Positions 35,901 through 45,756 are shown, counted from the first letter of the stretch. The stretch is 64,000 nucleotides of DNA from Promethearchaeota archaeon (GCA_011365055.1 RDOG01000012.1:62001-126000); one strand, 5' to 3'. The notes: generated from the sequence alone by a model not told the origin. Numbers and translations are program-made.

Positions 35901-37370
35901 TTATCCTAAAAATCTCCGAGTATTCGCTGCTCGTAATACTAATTGGCTTAAATCGATATTAGTCTTTTTCCTGATATGTTCTGCGATTTCAGATGTAATT
36001 TTTTGATGCTCTTTGTTAATTTCATAATCTAAAGGAAAGTCCTTTAAAGCTAGTTTTAGATCTTCTGGAATAAATGGAGAATCAGGATTATAATATTGAA
36101 AAGCATCCTTGAGATCTTGTTCTAAATTAATATAATATTTTTTAATAATTGTCATATCATCTTCTGTTAAGGCGGTTAAACCTATTAATTCCGGGGGTAA
36201 ACCTAAAGAATATAATCCTGCTGTGAAGGATATTGCTCTTGGTAAATATTGGATTGGATCTTGTTCTAATGAGCGAGAATATCCAAATAGACCTATGTGC
36301 AATTTTCTAGCTCTTCTACTGGGGATAAATTTAGCAATTTCATTTATTATTGCAGTCAAATCAATAACATGCTTCTGATAATCCCTCGAATAATTCTCAA
36401 TTATTTCTAAGCATAAAGCTTCATCAATTTCTCGAGGTGAAAGGATATTTTTTTTATTTATTAATTTAATCGCTTTTCTCACTTCATCGAACGGATAATC
36501 ATATTTGAACGAAGATTGAATAGTATAAGTTGTAACGTATGGGTATTCGTACATCACGCGTTCACAAGTATCAGGTTTCAAATTTCCTCGAAAGGGTGCT
36601 GAACCCACACCAATTATCGGGTATATATTGATTGCCATTTCTTTGGATAAAATGTATAATCTTTGAAGTGCAATTTTATTTATTAATACTGCACTTACTA
36701 ATCCATAATTCTGAGCAGGATCTGATCTTGCAAGAAATACTCTCTGATATGAAATATCTTTATCTTTAATAAATTCTCTTGTTATATCCGCAGCATTCAA
36801 CATGTTCATTTTATCTTCAAATAGTGGAATAACATTTATCTTTTTAGGTTTAAACTCACCAATCCATTCTGCAATTGTAATCTCGTCATCAATAAAACGC
36901 TTATCTTGTTTACCCACGACAAAATCCTTGTAATAATGATAGATTCTATCTAAACTTCGAGCAGTTGATGTCATGGGAAGAATAATTTCGAATATAGGAG
37001 GTATATCATCTTTATAAATTAATTTAGCAGCATCAAATGAACGGGGAATGCTCTCCAATGTTTCTAATAAGACTTTAGCTTCTGCTTTTTCAAAATTAGG
37101 ATTTGGAACACGTAAAGTAAGAAATATATCCCTTCCTAAACGTTTTTCTTGTAAATAAGATGAATATTTTGTTAATAATTTCTTGACAACGAAGGAGTCT
37201 ACTTCTTTACCTTCATAATCCCACATTTGTTCATCGCAATCAAGATGAGTAAACGCGTAAAATGCTTCTTCTATCTCATGTTCCCCATCTAAAATAGGGC
37301 TTTGGGCAAAAAAAGGCGTATTAACGTTATCAGGGTGTTGACTTGACATTGTTTTTGGAATTTTTTGCAT
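35901..37370 (-). CDS. ppcA: Phosphoenolpyruvate carboxylase, archaeal type
   Basis: Carboxylates PEP to oxaloacetate, replenishing the citrate-cycle intermediates. 489 aa, the short archaeal form, unrelated in length to the 900-aa bacterial enzyme. N-terminal M-S-S-Q-H-P-D-N is diagnostic for this family; further conserved stretches are L-R-V-P-N-P-N, P-M-T-S-T-A-R-S and G-S-A-P-F-R-G with the active-site Arg. The start is ATG 37370. Aconitase lies 0.9 kb further on, supporting a partial citrate-cycle or glutamate-synthesis role. Confidence 0.94.
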   Translation of the reverse strand: MQKIPKTMSSQHPDNVNTPFFAQSPILDGEHEIEEAFYAFTHLDCDEQMWDYEGKEVDSFVVKKLLTKYSSYLQEKRLGRDIFLTLRVPNPNFEKAEAKVLLETLESIPRSFDAAKLIYKDDIPPIFEIILPMTSTARSLDRIYHYYKDFVVGKQDKRFIDDEITIAEWIGEFKPKKINVIPLFEDKMNMLNAADITREFIKDKDISYQRVFLARSDPAQNYGLVSAVLINKIALQRLYILSKEMAINIYPIIGVGSAPFRGNLKPDTCERVMYEYPYVTTYTIQSSFKYDYPFDEVRKAIKLINKKNILSPREIDEALCLEIIENYSRDYQKHVIDLTAIINEIAKFIPSRRARKLHIGLFGYSRSLEQDPIQYLPRAISFTAGLYSLGLPPELIGLTALTEDDMTIIKKYYINLEQDLKDAFQYYNPDSPFIPEDLKLALKDFPLDYEINKEHQKITSEIAEHIRKKTNIDLSQLVLRAANTRRFLG

Positions 37371-37446
37371 TTAATTCAATTCCTTAAGAATATATATCAT
37401 TATTTTTAACATTTGATTAAATAGTTATTTATTTTGGTGTTTATAA

Positions 37447-38247
37447 ATGACCATAAAGAAGAAAAAATATTTTACAGTCAGGGAAATTGATGGACGTATG
37501 GGCATACAATCACCACACGAAGGTGAATTAAAAACAATAGAAAAAGGATTCATTAATTTTTTTATGAAATATCCAAAGAAATCAATAAAAGACATCGTTG
37601 AAAAAAAATTAAACGGAAATTTTGAAGCATTAGGTTTTGATGAGGATTATGCAATAACCTTGGAATATTTCCCCGGTGTTAATATCCATGTTTTATATAA
37701 TAATTACGAAGATGATGAAGATGAAGCTTTTTCTGGTGCGGAACTTAGGTTTTTGTTTTCTGGTGAAAGGGTTACTTGGGTTCCTTCAGAGGATTTGCTT
37801 AGTTTATTAGAATCAACTTTTGATTATCTAGAGGAACAAGTGGAAGGTATAAATACAATATATAAACTTCCAAATTCAAAATCCGATCTCTTAGTTATGT
37901 CTATAGAACAGAGAAAGGTACCTTTTAAACATTTAAAAATTGAAGATTTAAATAGTCTTGCATCGTTCGTAGGTGGTATTGGTGGTCTTCTACATGATAA
38001 ATGGACTTTAAGCAAAAATTTTTTTCCAGGAATTGAAGTAACCTTAATTTATGATATTAAAAAAGAAGAAATTGACTTTTCATATCATGGACAGAACCTA
38101 GATCACATCAATAATTATGCAAAAGATCAGTTTGCTATCTTTCTAATGAATCATTGTTTAAGATTTATTTCATCAACCTATAATATCAAAGAACCTGGGA
38201 TAATAAAGAAAATTTTTTCATTTAATTATCAAAAATCTCAATTCTAA
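37447..38247 (+). CDS. Uncharacterised protein with two related halves (DUF3786-like)
   Basis: 266 aa, soluble, acidic middle. Each half seems to contain the same unit: E-Y-F-P-G-V-N-I-H-V-L-Y at about 77-88 and N-F-F-P-G-I-E-V-T-L-I-Y at about 197-208, each followed by an acidic turn and a strand. The pattern 'FP-G-x-x-V-x-L-x-Y then D/E-rich, then a strand and a helix' resembles DUF3786, but I cannot confirm that. There is no cysteine cluster or catalytic motif. It is convergent with aconitase (2 bases apart) and divergent from PEP carboxylase. Function unknown. Confidence 0.6.
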   Translation: MTIKKKKYFTVREIDGRMGIQSPHEGELKTIEKGFINFFMKYPKKSIKDIVEKKLNGNFEALGFDEDYAITLEYFPGVNIHVLYNNYEDDEDEAFSGAELRFLFSGERVTWVPSEDLLSLLESTFDYLEEQVEGINTIYKLPNSKSDLLVMSIEQRKVPFKHLKIEDLNSLASFVGGIGGLLHDKWTLSKNFFPGIEVTLIYDIKKEEIDFSYHGQNLDHINNYAKDQFAIFLMNHCLRFISSTYNIKEPGIIKKIFSFNYQKSQF

Positions 38248-38249
38248 AA

Positions 38250-40898
38250 TTATTTATTTTTCAATATTTTTCTCAAAACGGTATGCAAGATTCCTCCGTT
38301 TTTATAATATTCTATTTCAATATTTGAAAATAATTTGATTATAACATTAAATTTAATTTCTTTGCCTTCTTTATTTTTAGCTATTATCTCTAACTCTCCT
38401 TCTGGTTTCATGTCTTTAATTCCTTTAATATCAAAGACTTCAGTCCCGTTTAATCCTAATTTTACTGGATCTTCTCCTTTTTTAAACTCTAAAGGTAATA
38501 CTCCCATCCCTACTAGGTTACTTCTATGAATCCGTTCATATGACTCGGCAATGACAGCTTTTATCCCTAATAAGAAAGTACCTTTTGCAGCCCAATCCCG
38601 AGAACTTCCAGTGCCATATTCTTTACCAGCAATAATAATTAAAGGAACATTCTTTGCTTGATAATTCATAGCAGCTTCAAAAATGTTCATTACTGTATTT
38701 TCAGGTAAAAATTTTGTCCATCCTCCCTCTTTTCCTGGAATTAATTTATTTTTTATCCGAATATTTCCAAATGTGCCTCGAATCATTATTTCATGATTTC
38801 CTCGGCGGGAACCAAACGAATTAAAATTTTCTTGCTTTACACCCTTTGAAATCAAATATTGTCCCGCAGATCCATCAGGATTAATGGAGCCTGCAGGTGA
38901 GATATGATCCGTTGTAACTGAATCTCCTAAAAAAGCTAATACTCGTGCACTAATTATATCTTTAACATCTGGGACGTCTAATGGGAAGTCCTTAAAGAAT
39001 GGTGGTTCTTGAATGTAGGTTGAATTCGAGTCCCAATTATAAATTTGACCTTTAGGAACATCTATATTTTGCCATAATTTTGTTCCTTCAAACACGCTGG
39101 CGTATTCTTTTATAAATAACTCTTGAGAGACCTCATTGATAATTAATTGTTGAATTTCTTCATTTTTTGGCCAAATATCCTTTAAATAAACAGGAATTCC
39201 TGATAAATCTAAACCTAATGGTTCAGTCATCAAATCAATATCAATAGTACCAGCTATTGCGTAGGCAACAACTAATAAAGGAGAAGCGAGATAATTAGCT
39301 TTAACAAGTAAATTTATTCTCCCTTCAAAATTTCTATTTCCACTTAAAACTCCAGCAACTACTAAATTTTTTTCTTTAATTTCTTCAGCAATTTTTTCTG
39401 GTAAAGGTCCACTATTTCCTATACAAGTAGTACATCCATATCCAACAATATGAAAACCCAAGGTTTCTAAATAATTCAATAATCCTGCTGCTTTTAGATA
39501 ATCAGTAACTACTCGAGATCCTGGAGCTATACTTGTCTTGACGTGTGGTTTGATCTTTAATCCCTTTTTCACAGCATTTTTTGCTAGTAGACCCGCCCCT
39601 ATTAAAACCCATGGATTAGAAGTATTTGTACATGAAGTAATAGCTGCAATAACAATTGATCCATGAGATATCGTACCCTTTTCTTTTATTTCTTTTGCAT
39701 TATACTCTTTTTCGAGAGAATTTTGAAAATTTTTTTTCATATCCCTTAATTTAATTAGATCTTGCGGCCTTTTTGGTCCCGCCAGACTCGGTTCCACTTC
39801 GCTAATATTTATCTCTAAATATTCGTTAAAAAATGGATTATTTTTTTGAGATAAAAACAATCCTTGCTTTATTGTATAGGCTTTAATTAATTCGACTAGT
39901 TCTTTTTTCCTTCCAGTCATTAAAAGATATTTTAAGGTTTCGTCATCAACTGGAAAAAATCCCATTGTAGCTCCATACTCTGGAGACATATTTGAAATAG
40001 TTGCTCTATCGGGCAAACTTAAATTTTTTAACCCCGGACCATAAAATTCAACAATTTTTCCTACAACTCCATGTTTTCTTAGCATTCGGGTTATAGTTAA
40101 TACAAGATCTGTTGCTGTTATTCCTTCTTGTAATTTCCCAATTAATTTAACACCAACTACTTCTGGAATCAGCATGTAATATGGTTGACCAAGCATGACA
40201 GCTTCAGCTTCAATACCACCGACTCCCCACCCTAAAACTCCTAAACCATTTATCATAGTTGTATGAGAATCCGTTCCAACAACTGTATCCGGAAATGCAA
40301 CTAGTTCTCCATCAAAATCTTGTAAGTGAACGACAGAAGCTAAATATTCCAAATTTATTTGATGAACAATACCCCTGCCTGGAGGAACAACTTTAAAATT
40401 GTCGAAAGATTTCTGTGCCCACCTCAAGAGCGTGTAACGCTCCTTATTTCTTTCAACTTCTTTTTCTTCATTTAAATTTATAGATTTTGCAGTTCCAAAA
40501 TAATCAACTTGAACTGAATGGTCAATTATTAATGCTGCAGGAATTAATGGGTTAATCTTAACTGGATTCCCCCCCGCTCTCTGTACTGCTGATCTTAAAG
40601 CAGCAAAATCAACAACCGCTGGTACGCCTGTGAAATCTTGAAGTATGACTCGTGAGGGAATAAAAGGAATCTCCTTATTTGGAATTTTATTTGAATCCCA
40701 TTTGGCTAAATTTTCAATATGATCTTTAGTAACGAGATTATCATCAAAATTTCTTAGTAAATTCTCCAATAAAATTTTAATTGAAACTGGTAAATTAGAA
40801 ATTTTTCCTAATCCTATTTCATCTAATCTGTTTATATCATAATATGCTATTTTTTTTCCATTTACTTCGATATGCTTTTTAGCCTTAAAAAGATCCAT
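38250..40898 (-). CDS. acnA: Aconitate hydratase, AcnA/IRP type
   Basis: Isomerises citrate to isocitrate through a [4Fe-4S] cluster. 882 aa, typical of the monomeric AcnA type with the swivel domain at the C-terminus. The cluster cysteines are in T-S-C-T-N-T-S-N-P and G-Y-G-C-T-T-C-I-G-N-S-G. Active-site segments are G-T-D-S-H-T-T at about 208-214 and G-S-S-R-D-W-A-A-K-G in the swivel domain. Length and the motif set argue against isopropylmalate isomerase or homoaconitase. The start is ATG 40898 and it is a single-gene unit. Confidence 0.95.
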   Translation of the reverse strand: MDLFKAKKHIEVNGKKIAYYDINRLDEIGLGKISNLPVSIKILLENLLRNFDDNLVTKDHIENLAKWDSNKIPNKEIPFIPSRVILQDFTGVPAVVDFAALRSAVQRAGGNPVKINPLIPAALIIDHSVQVDYFGTAKSINLNEEKEVERNKERYTLLRWAQKSFDNFKVVPPGRGIVHQINLEYLASVVHLQDFDGELVAFPDTVVGTDSHTTMINGLGVLGWGVGGIEAEAVMLGQPYYMLIPEVVGVKLIGKLQEGITATDLVLTITRMLRKHGVVGKIVEFYGPGLKNLSLPDRATISNMSPEYGATMGFFPVDDETLKYLLMTGRKKELVELIKAYTIKQGLFLSQKNNPFFNEYLEINISEVEPSLAGPKRPQDLIKLRDMKKNFQNSLEKEYNAKEIKEKGTISHGSIVIAAITSCTNTSNPWVLIGAGLLAKNAVKKGLKIKPHVKTSIAPGSRVVTDYLKAAGLLNYLETLGFHIVGYGCTTCIGNSGPLPEKIAEEIKEKNLVVAGVLSGNRNFEGRINLLVKANYLASPLLVVAYAIAGTIDIDLMTEPLGLDLSGIPVYLKDIWPKNEEIQQLIINEVSQELFIKEYASVFEGTKLWQNIDVPKGQIYNWDSNSTYIQEPPFFKDFPLDVPDVKDIISARVLAFLGDSVTTDHISPAGSINPDGSAGQYLISKGVKQENFNSFGSRRGNHEIMIRGTFGNIRIKNKLIPGKEGGWTKFLPENTVMNIFEAAMNYQAKNVPLIIIAGKEYGTGSSRDWAAKGTFLLGIKAVIAESYERIHRSNLVGMGVLPLEFKKGEDPVKLGLNGTEVFDIKGIKDMKPEGELEIIAKNKEGKEIKFNVIIKLFSNIEIEYYKNGGILHTVLRKILKNK

Positions 40899-41404
40899 CC
40901 AATCACCATCGAAAAGACTATTTGTAAATTACCTAGATAAATTCTACTTATTTAATTTGATATTTTAAAATATTCTAAATGCTTTTTTGTATTAAAATAG
41001 GTTTAAATTTACTTTCTAGATTGCCATTGGTGAAAAATCTCGTAATTAAAATATCTATTGAAACGATAAAGATAAATAAAAAGGAAAATTTGAATTAAAT
41101 TGCTTTTATTTCTAGAAATTCGAAGTTTAATTAAATCAATTATTCCAGAATCAAGTTTTTGGAAGTCTTCTTTGATTTTATAGATTGATAGTAAAATTAA
41201 TTATTTATATTAATTTTCTATCTCTGAAAGAATAAAAAATAAATATGAAATAAATGGGATAAAAATAAGAATTGCTTGATACAAAATATAATTATTTAGA
41301 AACTTGATAAAGCTCCGGTGATTAATAAGAAACGAGATTTTACTAAATTATATTAAGAACTTTAAACATTAAAAAAAAAATCCATTTTGACTAATTTTTT
41401 ATAT
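40899..41404. other. Gene-free stretch between acnA and the ABC-2 permease
   Basis: About 505 AT-rich bases. The right part of the acnA promoter must lie near its left end (TTTTAAAATA-type TATA candidates around 40960). I find no convincing ORF on either strand, no tRNA and no repeat array. Confidence 0.5.
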
Positions 41405-42223
41405 CTATATATTTTTCCTATTTTCCCAAATACATGTTAGAAATATAGAGATAATTACATAACCCATCAAATAAATTAGTACTAATATAGTATTTGGATA
41501 ACCAGCAGCAAGATAACCGTAGATGGGCTTAAAATAATCGAGAGTTAATATAATTGAAGTGTATGGTATATTTAAATAATGAAACCAATATAAATCATTA
41601 AGTGGTGTAAGCATCGGTGAAATTACAAATATTCCAACTAGTATAATGATAACAGTAAATATAGTTTTATTAAAAAATGAGTTAACTAAAAAAGTTATTG
41701 ATAAATATGTAAATGATATTGCAAGAGAGAGAATAAATGATAAAAATAAAGGGTAAATACAAATTATGGATTCAAATGATGGATATATGATAAGACTAAA
41801 TATTGTTATAATGATGTAATATATCATAATCATTAAAATTATTAATAAATAACTCCCAAACATTTTACCCAAAGCCAAAATATCCTTTCTTACAGGCTGT
41901 ATAAAGAGTGATAATCCAGTATTTTTTTCATATTCATAAGATAAAGAATCGCTTGAGAATAAAACAGGAAAAAAAATTAAAATAACTGCTAAAAAACTCA
42001 AATTGCTATAATGAAAACCATTAATATTAGTTAATCCATAATAAAAATTTATACGAAGTACATAAGATAATGTTAGTGGTACGATAATACATGTAAATAG
42101 AGCTAAAAAAATAGAAATTATGACCCCCAATAAAAGCCTTTTTCTTTCTTTTAATTTAAGAATCTCATATCTTGTTATAAAAAAAAATTGTATTAGATTC
42201 GATGGAGTTTTATTTTCTTTCAA
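41405..42223 (-). CDS. ABC-2 type transporter permease
   Basis: 272 aa with six hydrophobic helices and short loops, the ABC-2 permease layout. The N-terminal cytoplasmic segment includes R-Y-E-I-L-K-L-K-E-R-K-R, the usual basic stretch before helix 1. It overlaps the ATPase gene by 14 bases, so the two act together. Substrate unknown; the class exports lipids, polysaccharides, peptides or drugs, or protects against antibiotics. Confidence 0.85.
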   Translation of the reverse strand: MKENKTPSNLIQFFFITRYEILKLKERKRLLLGVIISIFLALFTCIIVPLTLSYVLRINFYYGLTNINGFHYSNLSFLAVILIFFPVLFSSDSLSYEYEKNTGLSLFIQPVRKDILALGKMFGSYLLIILMIMIYYIIITIFSLIIYPSFESIICIYPLFLSFILSLAISFTYLSITFLVNSFFNKTIFTVIIILVGIFVISPMLTPLNDLYWFHYLNIPYTSIILTLDYFKPIYGYLAAGYPNTILVLIYLMGYVIISIFLTCIWENRKNI

Positions 42224-43148
42224 TTTTTCCCCCCTCCATTTCCTGTAAATAAAATGATTCTAAATTCATTTGTACAGGATTGAATGAATTCATTTCAATA
42301 TTTAATTTTACTAATTTTTTAAGAATTTCGTTAGGTTTAATTTTTTCTTTTTGAAAATTGATAGATAAAATATATTCTTTACTTTTTACAGATTGTATGT
42401 ATTCAATTTCATTTATTTCTTGGATTTTTTTATCGGAAATTTGTTCTGTAAGTTCTATTTCAATTTTATCAGGTTTAAAAAGACTCTGAATATTCTTTAG
42501 AGAATCTTGTTTTATGATTCTTCCATTATTTATCAGAATAACATCATCACATAATACGCCTATTTCATGAAGTAAATGGGATGATAAAAAAATTGGCCTT
42601 TCTTTTTTTATTTCAGCTAATAACTCCCTAATATCGGCCATACCTTTTGGATCTAAACCAAAAGTCGGTTCATCTAAAATTAATAAATCTGGGTCACCTA
42701 GTAATGCTTGAGCAATTGCTAATCTTTGTTTCATTCCCGTTGAATATTTACCAACTTTAACATCAATTTTTTTTAATAGATCTACAGTAATCAAAACATT
42801 TTTTATTCTTTCCTTGAGATGATTTTTCTTAATTCCTTTCAATTTGCCCAGAAAATCTAAATTTTGTCTTGCGGTAAAGAACGGATATAACATTGGGACA
42901 TCGATAATTGCACCGACTCGTTTCAAAGCCTCCCTAGGATTCTTTTGAACATTTATTCCATAAAGATAGGCTTGGCCATTTTTAGGTCTTAATAAATTAG
43001 TTAATATTTTCATAGTTGTGGTTTTTCCAGAACCATTAGGTCCTAAATATCCTGTACAACCTTTTGATCTCACTTTTAAATTAATTCGATTTAAAACGCG
43101 ATTATTTTTGAAATTCATAGTTAAATCTTTAGTTTCAATGCAATACAA
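42210..43148 (-). CDS. ABC transporter ATPase (CcmA/NatA type)
   Basis: 312 aa. Walker A G-P-N-G-S-G-K-T-T-T at about 38-47, Q-loop region, signature Y-S-T-G-M-K-Q-R (Y-S-x-G-M variant common in this subgroup), Walker B L-I-L-D-E-P-T-F-G-L-D-P and H-loop S-S-H-L-L are all present. A C-terminal extension of about 90 residues follows, as in NatA-like proteins. It drives the membrane protein encoded by the overlapping downstream gene. Start ATG 43148. Confidence 0.92.
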   Translation of the reverse strand: MYCIETKDLTMNFKNNRVLNRINLKVRSKGCTGYLGPNGSGKTTTMKILTNLLRPKNGQAYLYGINVQKNPREALKRVGAIIDVPMLYPFFTARQNLDFLGKLKGIKKNHLKERIKNVLITVDLLKKIDVKVGKYSTGMKQRLAIAQALLGDPDLLILDEPTFGLDPKGMADIRELLAEIKKERPIFLSSHLLHEIGVLCDDVILINNGRIIKQDSLKNIQSLFKPDKIEIELTEQISDKKIQEINEIEYIQSVKSKEYILSINFQKEKIKPNEILKKLVKLNIEMNSFNPVQMNLESFYLQEMEGGKIERK

Positions 43149-43253
43149 TTCCCAAAACCCCCGTATATAAATTCAGGAAATCAAAATCACAATAATAATA
43201 ATGATTGATAGTAATGATTTTTTTATCAATTATATTATTATTTTAAATCCATT

Positions 43254-43910
43254 TTATATATTTTTTGTAATTTTTGGAAAAAATCTTCCTGTTTGAGAGA
43301 TATAATCCTCATAAACCTTGCCAAACTTATTTTTTAATACTCGTTCCTCGCCTTTTGCTTGAAAAGGAAGTGCTATTATCATGATTATTAGTAACAGGAC
43401 TGATATCCAAACACCAGTAGTGATAAAAAACATTAAAATTTCTAGTATTCCTCCAATATACATTGGATGTCTAACATACTTATATGGACCTCCTGTAGCT
43501 AATGCGTATTTCTCTTTTAATGGCTTGTATAACCTCGTAACATTTACATTATAATAAAAATTTGCGATATCCCATCCTATAACTCCCCATAAAATAATTA
43601 TTCCAACCCAATTCATCCAATAAGGTAAATTAAATGCGATATATTGGGAAATTACAAACCACAAATTAAGTAAACAAAGTATCATTACTAGAATTTCAAG
43701 TCCTTTCGTTATTATTATAGGTAATGTAGTTCCTAATCGCGACCATAAATTTCCAGGTATTTCATTTTTAGAATTAACTTCAATTTTATCAATGAATATT
43801 GAGCCATTAGGGATTTTATCTCCTCTAAATCTTTTTATCAATCCTAATGCAACGATAAAGAGGATGCCCATACCAAAAAAGTTTACTAAAAGTTCTAAAT
43901 TGCTAAGCAT
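43254..43910 (-). CDS. Isoprenylcysteine carboxyl methyltransferase-family membrane protein
   Basis: 218 aa with about five helices. The C-terminal catalytic signature of ICMT/PEMT enzymes is visible: Y-K-Y-V-R-H-P-M-Y-I-G-G at about 145-156, a hydrophobic helix, then G-E-E-R-V-L and Y-x-x-Y near the end, with F-F-P-K. It would use SAM to methylate a carboxyl or a lipid head group at the membrane. No CaaX-processing enzymes are in the window, so the substrate is open (phospholipid, isoprenoid or protein). Stands alone, divergent from an MFS gene. Confidence 0.82.
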   Translation of the reverse strand: MLSNLELLVNFFGMGILFIVALGLIKRFRGDKIPNGSIFIDKIEVNSKNEIPGNLWSRLGTTLPIIITKGLEILVMILCLLNLWFVISQYIAFNLPYWMNWVGIIILWGVIGWDIANFYYNVNVTRLYKPLKEKYALATGGPYKYVRHPMYIGGILEILMFFITTGVWISVLLLIIMIIALPFQAKGEERVLKNKFGKVYEDYISQTGRFFPKITKNI

Positions 43911-44026
43911 CGTTCATCAAGAATGTTATACTTTTCTTTTTTTTATAAAATATTTTCTCCCAAAAATCTTAAATTTATTTAACAAATTATAAAGACATAA
44001 TTCAAGATAGGTTTGGGGATTTTTAA

Positions 44027-45298
44027 ATGTCATTTAAAATAGAAACAAAGGTCACTCCTCCATTTATTAGTCAAAGATCAAATAAATATGTTGCATTTAT
44101 TGTCATATTTATGGGATTAATTGCTTTGCTTGACCAATATTTAAACTTAGTCGAAACGGCTATTATTGATGATATCATCCTCGAATATTTTCTGGTGAAT
44201 GACCAAACAACGCAGGGATTTTTCCAATTATGGCAAGGTATTTATGGAATCATTGGTTTCTTTGTTTTTTTCATTAGCTGGCTTTCAGATGCTTATGGTA
44301 GACGTAAGGGCTTATTAGTTTTGATATTAGTGATGGGCATTCCTGCTGTTTTAATACCTTTTACACCCGCAGGTCCAATGGGTTTTCATTTCTTTATGAT
44401 TCTTTACGGAATTGTAATAATGGGCACTCTTAGTAACGTCTGGGAAATTCCAGTAACTGAAGAATCGCCTCCTAAAAAACGCGGACTTTATGGATCTTTA
44501 GCATTTCTGATTGGATTAATTCCAATATATGCAATAATTGCCCCCCGGATTGCATCAATTTTTAGTTGGAAGTGGGCATATGGTATAATGGGTATTCTTA
44601 TGGTTGTTTGTTTAATACTTTTATATTTTATGAAAGAACCAGAACGTTGGGAATGTTGTAAAGAGGAAAGAAAACATGCTGCATATGAATTTATTAAACA
44701 ATTGAAAACGTTAGAACGTAAGGACATAATTTTACTTGCATTATTTTCAGCTGTTTATGTTATTTGGAATATGGCTTTTAAAATGGGTGGAACAGGTGGA
44801 AAGCAATTATTTGTTTTCATAGGACAAAAAGCTCAATTTGATGGTTACATCTTGACGATAGCTGGTCTAATGACCATGGCCGGTGCAGTCATATCGGGTG
44901 TCTTAATGGATAAAATTGGTAGAAATGGAACGCTCGTTTTTGGGGCTATTGGCTCTGTAATATCTTTTATGATGCTTCCATTTACAGCGTCTACAACACC
45001 ATTATTCTTTTGGACCGTATATTTTTTTATGCCTATTGTATTAGCGTGGATAATGGTTTATTTTTCAGAAATGTTCCCAACAAAAAATCGTGCAACTTGC
45101 ACAGGAATACTATCATCAGTATCTCGTCTAGGCTATGTTTTCGGTCCAATTCTTGGTGGTTTTCTAATAAGTACTTTTAATTTTCACGTCTACTTTATAG
45201 TTGGGGGATTTCTAATGATGTTGCCCATGCTTGTATTGTTCACAAAACCTCTTGAAGCAAAAGCAAAAACCTTAGAAGAAATAGAGGCAGAACGTTAA
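44027..45298 (+). CDS. MFS transporter (sugar porter-like)
   Basis: 423 aa, 12 helices. Motif A copies: S-D-A-Y-G-R-R-K-G after helix 2 and M-D-K-I-G-R-N-G after helix 8, both well kept, which is typical of the sugar and organic-acid porters. A charged pair, E-x-P-x-x-x-E (W-E-I-P-V-T-E) lies in helix 4-5. The central cytoplasmic loop is Lys/Arg-rich. A long T-run follows the stop. Substrate unknown. Confidence 0.88.
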   Translation: MSFKIETKVTPPFISQRSNKYVAFIVIFMGLIALLDQYLNLVETAIIDDIILEYFLVNDQTTQGFFQLWQGIYGIIGFFVFFISWLSDAYGRRKGLLVLILVMGIPAVLIPFTPAGPMGFHFFMILYGIVIMGTLSNVWEIPVTEESPPKKRGLYGSLAFLIGLIPIYAIIAPRIASIFSWKWAYGIMGILMVVCLILLYFMKEPERWECCKEERKHAAYEFIKQLKTLERKDIILLALFSAVYVIWNMAFKMGGTGGKQLFVFIGQKAQFDGYILTIAGLMTMAGAVISGVLMDKIGRNGTLVFGAIGSVISFMMLPFTASTTPLFFWTVYFFMPIVLAWIMVYFSEMFPTKNRATCTGILSSVSRLGYVFGPILGGFLISTFNFHVYFIVGGFLMMLPMLVLFTKPLEAKAKTLEEIEAER

Positions 45299-45309
45299 AT
45301 TATCATTTC

Positions 45310-45320
45310 TTTTTTTTTTT
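45310..45320 (+). terminator. T11 terminator after MFS gene
   Basis: Eleven consecutive T residues 12 bases after the stop, just before a convergent gene; the strongest T-run terminator in the window. Confidence 0.55.
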
Positions 45321-45325
45321 AAACC

Positions 45326-45598
45326 TTAGTTACGAGCTTTTATTTCTAAATCTTGTTTTTTATAATAAGCTCTTCCTTTGTCTGTTATAAAAACCGAAAC
45401 ACTATTTGATTTTTTTACATCCAATAAATCAAAAGCGACACACGCATTTACAAATGCTGAGATAAAGTTTCTATTTCTTTTACTTTCGGCAGCAATCTCC
45501 TCTATTGAAGCAAATACTTTTCTATCGACCGTTGCCAAGACTTTTAACAACTCATTTTTTGCCTCGATCTTATATTCTGCGGATCTATCTTCAGTCAT
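45326..45598 (-). CDS. Small winged-helix-like protein
   Basis: 90 aa. The pattern helix, helix (S-I-E-E-I-A-A-E-S), helix (N-R-N-F-I-S-A-F-V-N-A-C), then a beta-wing (V-S-V-F-I-T-D-K-G-R-A-Y-Y) is that of a one-domain winged-helix DNA-binding protein. Start ATG 45598. It is divergent from another predicted DNA-binding gene, and the space between them carries two palindromes. Target unknown. Confidence 0.7.
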   Translation of the reverse strand: MTEDRSAEYKIEAKNELLKVLATVDRKVFASIEEIAAESKRNRNFISAFVNACVAFDLLDVKKSNSVSVFITDKGRAYYKKQDLEIKARN

Positions 45599-45691
45599 AT
45601 ATCATCACTCTATATTACATTAAATTCCGACAATAATTTCATTTGCGCAAACATTAATAAATGTGTGTATACTCATAATAATACATTCATC

Positions 45692-45716
45692 CATGCATGC
45701 ACTCCCGGATGCATCC
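45692..45716. promoter_or_regulatory. Pair of palindromes in a G/C-rich pocket between divergent regulator genes
   Basis: CATGCATG at 45692-45699 and GGATGCATCC at 45707-45716 are both perfect palindromes sharing the ATGCAT core, in a segment clearly richer in G/C than the surroundings. They lie 40-65 bases upstream of the rightward gene's likely start, a natural place for an autoregulatory operator. Confidence 0.4.
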
Positions 45717-45756
45717 CCTTTATCCTATTCCATATCATCGTCTTCGAGGAAATTTC

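Noticed and set aside
38250..40898. Isopropylmalate isomerase or homoaconitase instead of aconitase
   Set aside because: Single-chain 882 aa with the AcnA motif set; isopropylmalate isomerases are two small subunits in archaea.
40899..41404. A hidden small gene or structured RNA in the 505-base gap
   Set aside because: Frequent stops in all frames, no cloverleaf or strong hairpin; only AT-rich low-complexity sequence.
45697..45756. Extended N-terminus (20 residues) of the cyclin/HTH-like protein
   Set aside because: The added residues cover the palindromic region, are unlike a protein domain, and the strong GAGGA site favours ATG 45757.
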